DNA from: Streptomyces shenzhenensis
Lineage (GTDB): Bacteria > Actinomycetota > Actinomycetes > Streptomycetales > Streptomycetaceae
Length of the DNA: 64,000 bases
Direction of reading: 5' to 3'
Assembly (NCBI RefSeq): GCF_021462265.1
Contig: NZ_JAJONF010000013.1
Coordinates: 1-64,000 of the forward strand
How positions within the stretch are numbered: the first letter of the stretch is position 1; every line of letters begins with the position of its first letter. This document shows, in pieces, positions 34,655-41,855 of this stretch. Under the pieces are notes generated by a model. The model saw only the letters and a program-made list of their open reading frames with translations. It had not been told where the DNA came from and ran no database searches. The position numbers and the translations under genes are program-made.

Positions 34655-35314
34655 TCAGGACCAGTGGGCCACCGCGTCGAGGTGAGGCAGCACGTGGTCG
34701 AGGCGCTCACGCTTCGTGCGCAGATACGTGATGTTGTTCTCGCACGGCTCGATCAGCAGCGGGACCGTTTCGGCAACCTCGATGCCGTGCCGTACCAGCG
34801 ACTCCCGCTTGCGCGGGTTGTTGGACATCAGGCGTACCGAACTCACCCCGAGGTCGCGCAGGATGCCGGCGGCGACGCCGTAGTCGCGGGCGTCGACGGG
34901 CAGGCCGAGCGCGAGGTTGGCCTCGACCGTGTCCAGGCCCTCCGCCTGCAGGGCCATCGCGCGCAGCTTGGCGAGCAGGCCGATGCCACGGCCCTCGTGG
35001 CCCCGCAGGTAGACGACGATGCCGCTGCCCTCGGTGACGACCGCGCGCAGTGCGGCGGCCAGCTGGTCGCCGCACTCGCAGTGCTGGGAGCCGAACGCGT
35101 CCCCGGTCAGGCACTCGGAGTGCAGCCGGGTCAGCACCCGTTCGCTGTCGATGTCCCCGTAGACCAGGGCGACCTGCTCGTCACCGCGGTCGTGGTCCAG
35201 GTAGCCGATGGCCTGGAATTTCCCGTACACGGTGGGCAGCGGTGCATTGACGACGCGTTCCACGCCCGAACGCCGTGGGGACTTCGTGCCGAGTACGCCG
35301 ATGTTTTCTGTCAT
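34655..35314 (-). CDS. GTP cyclohydrolase II homologue, FAPy-forming (Met120) variant
   Basis: A 219-residue GTP cyclohydrolase II. The zinc ligands are Cys68, Cys79 and Cys81 (SECLTGDAFGSQHCECG) and the catalytic loop is RGHEGRGIGLL. In the following helix, LRAMALQ, residue 120 is Met where riboflavin-pathway enzymes have Tyr (Tyr105 of E. coli RibA). In the S. coelicolor paralogue SCO6655 that same Met120 was identified as the switch that makes the enzyme stop at the formylated pyrimidine FAPy instead of releasing formate. I infer the same here. The ATG at 35314 with AGGAA ahead makes the numbering agree exactly. The gene is 38 bases from a divergent creatininase-family gene. No FMN-riboswitch-like leader is present. 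Confidence 0.9.
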   Translation of the reverse strand: MTENIGVLGTKSPRRSGVERVVNAPLPTVYGKFQAIGYLDHDRGDEQVALVYGDIDSERVLTRLHSECLTGDAFGSQHCECGDQLAAALRAVVTEGSGIVVYLRGHEGRGIGLLAKLRAMALQAEGLDTVEANLALGLPVDARDYGVAAGILRDLGVSSVRLMSNNPRKRESLVRHGIEVAETVPLLIEPCENNITYLRTKRERLDHVLPHLDAVAHWS

Positions 35315-35352
35315 GATCTGATTCCTAAGCAGAGACGAAAGGCCATGAAAAG

Positions 35353-36111
35353 ATGAGTGGTTCGGGCGCGCGTACGGCGGCATACGGCTCGTTGCCGGCG
35401 GACACTACGGAAGAGGTACGGACCAGGGGGGCGGGCGTTTCAACACAGGTCGCCGTCCTTCCCGTGGGGAGCTTCGAACAGCACGGTCCCTACCTTCCGC
35501 TCGCGACGGACACCCTCGTCGCCTGTGCCGTCGCCCGGGAGATCGCCGCCGCGTACCCGGTGCACCTTCTCCCACCCGTCACGGTCTCCTGCTCGCACGA
35601 GCACGCGGCCTGGCCGGGGACCGTCAGCATCTCCGCGGTGACACTGCACGCGGTGGTGAAGGACATCGCCGACTCGCTGCGCCGCTCGGGCGTCGAGGCA
35701 CTGGTCGTGGTCAACGGCCACGGCGGCAACTACGTGCTGGGCAACGTCGTGCAGGAGGCGTCCGCACGGGGCGAGCGGCTGGCCCTGTACCCGGCCGTGG
35801 AGGACTGGGAGGCGGCGCTCGTCCGGGCCGGAGTGGAGACCTCGGCGCTCTCCGACATGCATGCCGGAGAAATCGAGACCTCCATTCTTCTGCACGCTCA
35901 TCCCGAATTGGTCCGCCCTGGTTACGAGTCCGCCGATTTCACCGCTGACGACCGTCGTCATCTCCTCACCCTGGGAATGTCCGCCTATACCGAGTCGGGC
36001 GTCATCGGCCGTCCTTCCCTGGGTTCGGCGGAAAAGGGGAAGGAACTCCTGTCGAGCTTCGCGGATTCCTTCGGCGCCCTTTTCGAACTGCTCACCGCCG
36101 GGCGGGAGTAG
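35353..36111 (+). CDS. Creatininase-family metal amidohydrolase, probable FAPy formamide hydrolase
   Basis: A 252-residue creatininase-superfamily enzyme. All metal ligands are visible: Glu42 and His44 (SFEQHG), Asp53 (LATDT), His123 (NGHGGN) and Glu173 (HAGEIETS). Archaeal ArfB, a member of this family, removes the formyl group from FAPy. Back-to-back placement with an FAPy-type cyclohydrolase makes the same step the best guess, giving the diaminopyrimidine APy without riboflavin-type control. Creatininase or mycofactocin MftE-like peptidase activity is less likely in this setting. The last third has unusually many A/T-ending codons. Its 3' end overlaps the opposite membrane-protein gene by 127 bases. 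Confidence 0.85.
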   Translation: MSGSGARTAAYGSLPADTTEEVRTRGAGVSTQVAVLPVGSFEQHGPYLPLATDTLVACAVAREIAAAYPVHLLPPVTVSCSHEHAAWPGTVSISAVTLHAVVKDIADSLRRSGVEALVVVNGHGGNYVLGNVVQEASARGERLALYPAVEDWEAALVRAGVETSALSDMHAGEIETSILLHAHPELVRPGYESADFTADDRRHLLTLGMSAYTESGVIGRPSLGSAEKGKELLSSFADSFGALFELLTAGRE

Positions 36112-37091
36112 CGCAGTCGGGGGTACCAGCGCAGGACCAGGACCACCAGGCCCGGCAGGGCCGCCACGAAGCTGAGGACGCCGTAGACGACGGCGGTGGC
36201 GAACCCGCTGTCCGCGCCGAGGCCGGCCGCGGCGAACGCCCAGGCGGTGACGCCCTCCCGGGGGCCCCAGCCGCCGACGTTCAGCGGCAGGCCCATGGCG
36301 ACCAGGGCGAGGACGGCGATCGGGACCAGGACCGCCACGGAAGCGGCCGAGCCCGCGACGCGCGCGGCCACCACGAACATCCCGACGTGCCCGGCGAGGA
36401 TGACCGCCGAGGACAGCGCGACGCCCGGGGTGTTCCTGCGCGACAGCAGCGCGCGGCGGGCCTCGCCGAGGCCGGCGCGCAGGGCGCCGGCGCGCACGCC
36501 CGGGGACTTGTTCATCCGGATGGCGATCACGATCGCGCAGGCGCCGGCCAGCCCGGCCGCCGCCAGCGGGGCGAAGCTGCGCACCTCGTCCCGGACCGGC
36601 GAGGGCAGGATCAGCAGCGCGCCCGCGCCGAACACGGTCAACGCGATCTGTCCCGCGGCGCGTTCGAGGACGACCGCGCGGACCCCGCGCCCGATGTCGC
36701 CCTCGCTCCGCCCGTGCCTGACCGCCCGGTGCACGTCGCCGAGCACCCCGCCGGGCAGGGCCGCGTTCAGGAACAGCGCCCGGTAGTAGTCGCCGACGGC
36801 GGGACCGAGCGGCAGCCTCAGACCGAGGCTGCGGGCCACCAACTGCCAGCGCCAGGCGCTCAGCACGGTCGTGACCGCGCCGATCACCAGGCCGATGACC
36901 AGCGTCGGGGTGTCGATCCGGCGCAGTCCGTCGAGGAAGACGCCGGTGCCGAGCCGCCACAGCAGCACGGCGATGATGGCGGCTCCGGCGAGGGTGCCCA
37001 GGTGGGTGCGGACGGCCCGGAGGTCGAGGCGCCGGGGCATGACCGGCGGGGCGACGGGCGCGGCCTGCCGGACCAGGGTGGGGGTGCTCAT
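35985..37091 (-). CDS. Flippase-like integral membrane protein (LPG-synthase TM / UPF0104 family)
   Basis: A 368-residue protein with about seven to eight hydrophobic helices. It belongs to the family of the N-terminal flippase part of lysylphosphatidylglycerol synthase; the conserved loop ALFLNAALPGGVLGDVHRA is near residue 108 and MGLPLNVGGWGPREG near residue 268. Relatives are thought to flip lipid-linked compounds. The polar tail after about residue 330 is read antisense to the end of the creatininase gene. The ATG overlaps the methyltransferase stop (ATGA), so it is the last gene of the PTPS-GT4-methyltransferase operon. I infer export of the cluster product or of a lipid-linked intermediate. 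Confidence 0.82.
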   Translation of the reverse strand: MSTPTLVRQAAPVAPPVMPRRLDLRAVRTHLGTLAGAAIIAVLLWRLGTGVFLDGLRRIDTPTLVIGLVIGAVTTVLSAWRWQLVARSLGLRLPLGPAVGDYYRALFLNAALPGGVLGDVHRAVRHGRSEGDIGRGVRAVVLERAAGQIALTVFGAGALLILPSPVRDEVRSFAPLAAAGLAGACAIVIAIRMNKSPGVRAGALRAGLGEARRALLSRRNTPGVALSSAVILAGHVGMFVVAARVAGSAASVAVLVPIAVLALVAMGLPLNVGGWGPREGVTAWAFAAAGLGADSGFATAVVYGVLSFVAALPGLVVLVLRWYPRLRYSRPAVSSSKRAPKESAKLDRSSFPFSAEPREGRPMTPDSV

Positions 37092-38110
37092 GAGGTGCCT
37101 CCGGTCGGCCGGGCGAGCGCGAGCAGGTCACTGTGGTGCACCACGACCCGCAGTTCACCGGCCTCGTTGGCGGCGAGCCGCTCGGCCAGGTAGGCGTCGG
37201 CGCGCCCGGCCAGTTCGGGGCGCTCCTCGACGGCCGCGCCGACCCAGCCGCGCAGCCACTGCCCGGTGAGCGCCTTCTCGTCGGGGCCGAGCCGCCACGC
37301 GCTGGGGTTCACCTTCACGGTGGCGCCCCGGTCGGCGAACGCCTCGCAGGCGGCCGTGACCGCGTCCGGGCCGAGCAGTCCGCCGCGCCGCTGGTGGGCG
37401 TTGAACGCCTCGGCGATCTCGGTGTCCAGCGGGTGGGACGGCGTCAGTTCCACCCGCCCGGCCACCGAGAGGGTCAGCAGCGCGGGGCAGCCGGCCCCGG
37501 TGCAGGCCTCGGCGAGTGTGTCGACCTCTTCCCGGGTGAGGACGTCCAGGAGCGCGGACGCGGTCACCAGGGAGGCGCCGACCAGCGCGTCCGGGGTGAG
37601 CCGGGCGACGTCGCCGCGCCGGGTCTCCACCGTGACCCGGCTGCCGTCGGCGGCCGCGCGGGGCGAGGCGACGGCGGCGAAGTGCAGCAGGTAGGGGTCG
37701 CGGTCGTGCAGGATCCAGTGCTGTGAGCCGTCCAGGCGGGGCGCGAGCCAGCGGCCCATCGAGCCGGTGCCGCAGCCCAGGTCGTGCACGACCAGGCCGC
37801 CCGCCTTGCCGGGCAGGTTGGCCAGCCGGATCCGCAGCGGGTCCAGCAGATCGTGCGACCGGGCCGCCGCGTCCGCGCTCTCGCGCAGCTCCAGCCACTC
37901 GGGGGCGTACCGGGGCGGCTCCTCCGTCCCGGTCTCGCGCAGCCGTACGGTGGCCCGCTCGCCCGGCCGGACGACGGGACCGGCCCCGGCGATCACCTCG
38001 GAAGGCACCTGTTCGCTCCCTCGTCCCACTTCTGCGTCCGTGACATCCGCCGGCCCCGGCTGCGCGGGAATCGCGCCGACCGGAGCAGTGGTCGTGGTCT
38101 CGCTGGTCAT
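37088..38110 (-). CDS. SAM-dependent methyltransferase of the FAPy cluster
   Basis: A 340-residue class I methyltransferase. Residues 1-60 are a variable extension. The SAM motif VHDLGCGTGSMGRWLAP is near residue 110, the acidic motif ILHDRDPYLL near 133, and motif LVTASALLDVLT near 175. The frame runs upstream to 38671 by chance; GGAGGG before the ATG at 38110 and the ATGA overlap with the glycosyltransferase fix the start. Acceptor unknown; it probably acts on the pyrimidine, the pterin or the attached sugar. Confidence 0.82.
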   Translation of the reverse strand: MTSETTTTAPVGAIPAQPGPADVTDAEVGRGSEQVPSEVIAGAGPVVRPGERATVRLRETGTEEPPRYAPEWLELRESADAAARSHDLLDPLRIRLANLPGKAGGLVVHDLGCGTGSMGRWLAPRLDGSQHWILHDRDPYLLHFAAVASPRAAADGSRVTVETRRGDVARLTPDALVGASLVTASALLDVLTREEVDTLAEACTGAGCPALLTLSVAGRVELTPSHPLDTEIAEAFNAHQRRGGLLGPDAVTAACEAFADRGATVKVNPSAWRLGPDEKALTGQWLRGWVGAAVEERPELAGRADAYLAERLAANEAGELRVVVHHSDLLALARPTGGTS

Positions 38111-39309
38111 GCCGCCCTCCTGGGTTCGTCGGGGAGCCGCAGCAGGACTCCGGCCAGGCTGCGGGCGGTGGCCGCCCAGCCGTCGAGTGCCGCCCGGCGG
38201 CCGCGCGCGGCGGCCTTGAGACGGCGGCGTACGTCCGCCTCGCCGAACCAGCCGCGCAGTTCGGCGGCGAGCGCGGCGGGGTCCTCCGGCGGCACGAGAA
38301 TGCCGGGTACTCCGCCGTCGGGGGCCCGGCCGACCGCCTCGGGCAGTCCGCCGACGTCGGTGGCGAGCACCGGGATGCCCCGGGCGAGGGCCTCGGTGAC
38401 CGCCATGCCGTAGGTCTCGGCGTACGAGGTGAGGACCATCAGGTCGGCGGCCGCGTAGCTGGCGTCGAGGCCGGCGCCGGCCCGCGGGCCCGCGAGGTGC
38501 AGCCGGTCGGTCAGCCCGTGTTCCGCGATCAGCGACCGCAGCTGGGCGACGTACTCGGGAGCCTGGTCGAGCCCGCCGACGCAGGTGCAGGTCCACGGCA
38601 GGTCGCGGACCGCCGCGAGCGCCTCGACCAGCCGGTGCTGGCCCTTGCGCGGGGTGACGGCGGCGACGCACAGCAGGTGCGAGACGCCGTCGGTGCCGAC
38701 GGCCAGCGGGGCGATGTCGGCGCCGGGAGCGGCCACATGGACCCGGTCGGGGGCCAGGCCGTGGTGCGAGACCAGCCGTCGTACCGCCCAGTCGCTGGTC
38801 GCGATCACGGCCGGTACGGCGCGCAGCACCGCGCGCTCCCGGGCGTCCAGGTCGGCGGCCACGGCCGCCTCCAGGCCGGTCTCGTCGCCCAGCGGCAGAT
38901 GGACGAGGACGACGAGCCGCAGCCGCTCCGTCTCCGGTACGACGATCTCCGGGACCCCGCAGGCCACCAGACCGTCCAGCAGGACGACGGACCCGTCGGG
39001 CAGTTCCCGCAGGGAGCGGGCGAGGGCGTCACGGTCGGCGGTGTCCGGGCGCGGCCAGGCCCCGGGCACCGCGTGCCTGGTGACCTGCCAGCCGAAGCCG
39101 GGCAGGTCCAGGCAGACCCGCCGGTCGTAGGCGTTGCCGCCGCTCGGGTTGGCCGGGTCGTCGACACCGCCCGGCATGACGAAGTGCACGGTGCGCAGGG
39201 ACATGGGGAGGATCCCGATGTTCGCCGGGGCGTTGCTTTCGGTGGTGGCCGCGCGCTGCGCGGGCACGTAGGTGAGGGCCGGTTTGCGGCCGACGGTCAT
39301 GTCGGTCAC
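38107..39309 (-). CDS. Glycosyltransferase family 4 of the FAPy cluster
   Basis: A 400-residue GT-B transferase. The acceptor lobe starts at TVHFVMPGGVDDPANPSGGN (about 40-59), a common opening of GT4 enzymes. The donor lobe shows CVAAVTPRKGQHRLVEAL (about 216) and the E-x7-E region SYAETYGMAVTEALARGIPV (about 292). The GTG start at 39309 overlaps the TGA of the PTPS gene. The pairing with a pterin-type enzyme points to glycosylation of a pterin or pyrimidine, as in glycosylated pterins of other bacteria; this is inference. Confidence 0.85.
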   Translation of the reverse strand: MTDMTVGRKPALTYVPAQRAATTESNAPANIGILPMSLRTVHFVMPGGVDDPANPSGGNAYDRRVCLDLPGFGWQVTRHAVPGAWPRPDTADRDALARSLRELPDGSVVLLDGLVACGVPEIVVPETERLRLVVLVHLPLGDETGLEAAVAADLDARERAVLRAVPAVIATSDWAVRRLVSHHGLAPDRVHVAAPGADIAPLAVGTDGVSHLLCVAAVTPRKGQHRLVEALAAVRDLPWTCTCVGGLDQAPEYVAQLRSLIAEHGLTDRLHLAGPRAGAGLDASYAAADLMVLTSYAETYGMAVTEALARGIPVLATDVGGLPEAVGRAPDGGVPGILVPPEDPAALAAELRGWFGEADVRRRLKAAARGRRAALDGWAATARSLAGVLLRLPDEPRRAA

Positions 39310-39704
39310 AGGGCACGCTCGTAACTCGCCCAGGCGACGTGCGACTCGTGAAGGGTGACGGTCAGCCCGGCGAGGCCCTTGGCCCCCTCGCCCAGCGCGC
39401 CCTTCTCGATGCGCTCGGCGAGCCGGTCCGCGATGACCTTCGCCAGGAACTCCGTGGAGGTGTTGATCCCGGCGAAGTCGGGCTCGTTGTCGAGGTTTCG
39501 GTAGTTCAGCTCGCTGACCACGGCGCCGAGTTCCTGGGTGGCAAGACCGATGTCGACGACGATGTTGTCGTCGTCCAGCTGCTCACGGCGGAAGGTGGCG
39601 TCCACCAGGAATGTGGCGCCGTGCAGTCGCTGCGCGGGTCCGAACACCTCGCCGCGGAAGCTGTGGGCGATCATGATGTGATCGCGGACGGTGATGCTGA
39701 ACAA
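39306..39704 (-). CDS. 6-pyruvoyltetrahydropterin synthase homologue with altered active site
   Basis: A 132-residue T-fold protein of the PTPS/QueD family. His14 (MIAHSF) and His28 (RLHGATF) match two zinc ligands, but the third ligand of the usual HGH is Ala30, and the protein contains no cysteine at all, so the normal catalytic Cys is missing. STEFLAKVIADRL and the C-terminal Glu in LHESHVAWASYE are retained. It therefore probably catalyses a different reaction on a pyrimidine or pterin triphosphate, or binds one. The start is TTG, supported by GGAGGG seven bases ahead (39711-39716 on the plus strand as CCCTCC). First gene of a tightly coupled four-gene operon. Confidence 0.85.
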   Translation of the reverse strand: MFSITVRDHIMIAHSFRGEVFGPAQRLHGATFLVDATFRREQLDDDNIVVDIGLATQELGAVVSELNYRNLDNEPDFAGINTSTEFLAKVIADRLAERIEKGALGEGAKGLAGLTVTLHESHVAWASYERAL

Positions 39705-39863
39705 CGGACGACCCTCCAGGTGCGGCGCGTCTGGTCCGCCGGCTGATCCCTGCCGGTGGATGCCCTTAATACGGCTCTTGGCTTCCCCGCGTTCAGTCCA
39801 CTCTCACTCTTTTCTCAGGTCAGGACCTCTTGGGGAGCGCAGCGGACGGTATTGGACGTTCCG

Positions 39864-40847
39864 TCAGCCGTTGTCGCCGTAGCGGACCCGGTGGCAGAGG
39901 GCCGGAATCGCCCCCGAGGCGAGTTCAGGGAGGACCTCCGGCAGCTCCTCGAACGGGCTTTCCCCTGTGATGAGGGCGTCCAGCGCCGGATCGGCCAGCA
40001 GGTCCAGGGCCAGGGCGAGCCGGTCGGCGTAGGTGCGGCCGGAGCGGGCGGCCGGGGAGACGGTGCCGACCTGGCTGCTGCGCACGGTGAGCCGGCGGGA
40101 GTGGAAGGCCTCGCCGAGCGGGAGGGCGATCCGCCGGTCGCCGTACCAGCTCAGGTCGAGGACCGTGCCCTCGGGCGCGAGGAGTTCCAGCGCGCGGGTG
40201 AGGCCCTGCTCGGTGGCGCTGGCATGGACGGCCAGGTCGCAGTCGCCCAGGGCGTCCTCGGGGGCCGCGAAGTCCACGCCGAGGGCCTCGGCCGTCCTCG
40301 CGCGGGCCGGGTCCGCGTCGACCAGCTGGAGCCGTACGCCGGGGAAGCGGGCCAGCAGGGCGGCCACCGAGCAGCCGACCATGCCGCCGCCGATCACCGC
40401 GATCCGGTCGCCGACCAGCGGGGCCGCGTCCCAGAGGGCGTTCACCGCGGTCTCGACCGTGCCCGCGAGTACCGCGCGCGCCGGTGGTACCCGCTCCGGT
40501 ACCACCGTCACCGCGCTCACCGGAACGACGTAACGCGTCTGATGCGGATACAGACAGAAGACCGTACGCCCGATCAGCCCAACGGGGCCTTGCTCGACCA
40601 CGCCGACGCTGAGGTAGCCGTACTTGACCGGACCGGGGAACTCGCCCTCCTGGAACGGCGCCCGCATCACGGTGTGTTGGCTCTGCGGCACCCCGCCCCG
40701 GAACACCAGTGTCTCCGTGCCCCGGCTGACTCCCGAGTACAGCGCGCGCACCAGCACCTCGCCCTCGCCGGGCTCCGCGAGGGTGACGTCACGCAGCTCT
40801 CCGTGGCCCGGGGAGCGGAGCCAGAACGCGCGGGCCGAGCGGTTCAT
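39864..40847 (-). CDS. MDR-family dehydrogenase without obvious catalytic zinc site
   Basis: A 327-residue medium-chain dehydrogenase/reductase. The N-terminal domain has SGVSRGTE in place of the usual Cys-x-x-Asp zinc motif. The nucleotide-binding domain shows VIGGGMVGCSVAALLA (about 152). It resembles BchC-like alcohol dehydrogenases in general layout. AGGAGG at 40854-40859 (minus strand) is spaced for the ATG at 40847; the ATG at 40853 directly abuts it. It lies 159 bases before the PTPS gene on the same strand, the gap having a possible -10 (TATTAA, 39766-39771). Probably supplies an oxidation or reduction step in the cluster pathway. Confidence 0.8.
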   Translation of the reverse strand: MNRSARAFWLRSPGHGELRDVTLAEPGEGEVLVRALYSGVSRGTETLVFRGGVPQSQHTVMRAPFQEGEFPGPVKYGYLSVGVVEQGPVGLIGRTVFCLYPHQTRYVVPVSAVTVVPERVPPARAVLAGTVETAVNALWDAAPLVGDRIAVIGGGMVGCSVAALLARFPGVRLQLVDADPARARTAEALGVDFAAPEDALGDCDLAVHASATEQGLTRALELLAPEGTVLDLSWYGDRRIALPLGEAFHSRRLTVRSSQVGTVSPAARSGRTYADRLALALDLLADPALDALITGESPFEELPEVLPELASGAIPALCHRVRYGDNG

Positions 40848-40891
40848 CGGCATCCTCCTGAACGATCGGGAAGTTGTTCACGTACCGAGAT

Positions 40892-40915
40892 GTGCACAGC
40901 GATGAAGTGCACAGG
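40892..40915. promoter_or_regulatory. Direct repeats in a divergent promoter region
   Basis: GTGCACAG occurs at 40892-40899 and 40908-40915, 16 bp apart, in the 122-bp gap between the dehydrogenase and the phosphatidyltransferase. Each contains the palindrome GTGCAC. A shared regulator site is possible. Confidence 0.35.
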
Positions 40916-40969
40916 CCGCGCACAGTACGCGGCGTTGATCGACTCTGTCACTCGGCCGGAGGACGTGCG

Positions 40970-41776
40970 GTGGCCCTGAACAACACTTACGAAGCCAGGC
41001 TGGTCCAGCAGGAGACCGCTGTGGGAGCGGGCGTGCAGATCCTTGTGCTGGCCCTGCTCGGGACGGCGATCGGCATGGGGCCGGCCGGCTGGCTGACGGG
41101 TCTCGCGTTCGCGATCGCCACCTGGGCCGTGCTCTCCCGGGCCCTGCACCGCGCCCGCCCCCGCTCCTTCGGTCCCGCCAACCGGGTGACCCTCGGCCGC
41201 GCGATCCTGGTCGGCGGCGTGACCGCCCTGGTCGCCGACTCCTTCGAGAGCTCCCCGCCGGTCACCCTGCTGGTCGGCCTGACGGCCGTGGCCCTCATCC
41301 TCGACGGCGTGGACGGCAAGGTGGCCCGCAGGACGGGTACGTCGACGGCCCTGGGCGCCCGCTTCGACATGGAGGTCGACGCGTTCCTGATCCTGGTGCT
41401 GAGCGTGTACGTCGCCACGCTGCTGGGGCCCTGGGTGCTGCTGATCGGCGCGATGCGCTACGCGTTCGTCGCGGCGGCGAGGATCGCGCCCTGGCTCAAC
41501 GCCCCGCTGCCCCCGTCGATGGCCCGCAAGACGGTCGCCGCGATGCAGGGCATCTGCCTGCTGCTGGCGGGCGCGGACCTGCTGCCGTACCTGGGCGACC
41601 TGGGCGTGGTGCTGCTGGCGCTCGGCTCTCTGGTGTGGTCCTTCGGGCGGGATGTGGTGTGGCTGTGGCGCAACGCGCGGCACACGGTGCGGATACCGGC
41701 GGAACCGGAGCCGGCCGGGGCGGCCATGGAGGCGTCCGTCGAGGGGATCGAGATGCTGGAGCTGGCGGTGCGCTGA
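40970..41776 (+). CDS. CDP-alcohol phosphatidyltransferase family protein
   Basis: A 268-residue membrane protein with about six helices and the complete CDP-alcohol phosphotransferase motif: Asp115-Gly116, Ala119-Arg120, Gly129, Asp133 and Asp137. Such enzymes displace CMP from a CDP-linked lipid with an alcohol, making a phospholipid or phosphodiester-linked sugar. The GTG at 40970 with GGAGGA ahead is the likely start; the open frame to 40874 is leader. Beside the FAPy cluster it may attach the product, or a polyol, to a lipid phosphate. It could alternatively be an independent phospholipid enzyme. Confidence 0.83.
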   Translation: MALNNTYEARLVQQETAVGAGVQILVLALLGTAIGMGPAGWLTGLAFAIATWAVLSRALHRARPRSFGPANRVTLGRAILVGGVTALVADSFESSPPVTLLVGLTAVALILDGVDGKVARRTGTSTALGARFDMEVDAFLILVLSVYVATLLGPWVLLIGAMRYAFVAAARIAPWLNAPLPPSMARKTVAAMQGICLLLAGADLLPYLGDLGVVLLALGSLVWSFGRDVVWLWRNARHTVRIPAEPEPAGAAMEASVEGIEMLELAVR

Positions 41777-41792
41777 CCCGGCTGCGCCGAGG

Positions 41793-41837
41793 ACAGCCGA
41801 GGGCCCGGACCGGGGGTTGGTCCGGGCCCTCGGCTGT
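41793..41837. terminator. Very strong bidirectional terminator
   Basis: A perfect 19-bp stem, ACAGCCGAGGGCCCGGACC (41793-41811) with its complement at 41819-41837, has a 7-base loop. It lies between the convergent phosphatidyltransferase and YcnI genes. Confidence 0.9.
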
Positions 41838-41855
41838 GGGCCTACGGGCGTTGGC

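Noticed and set aside
34655..35314. FMN riboswitch before the cyclohydrolase II gene
   Set aside because: The 38-base divergent gap is too short and contains none of the conserved FMN-element sequences.
35345..35356. A four-codon upstream frame (M-K-R-stop) whose stop overlaps the creatininase ATG
   Set aside because: The spacing to GAAAGG is too short for this ATG, and three codons are easily formed by chance.
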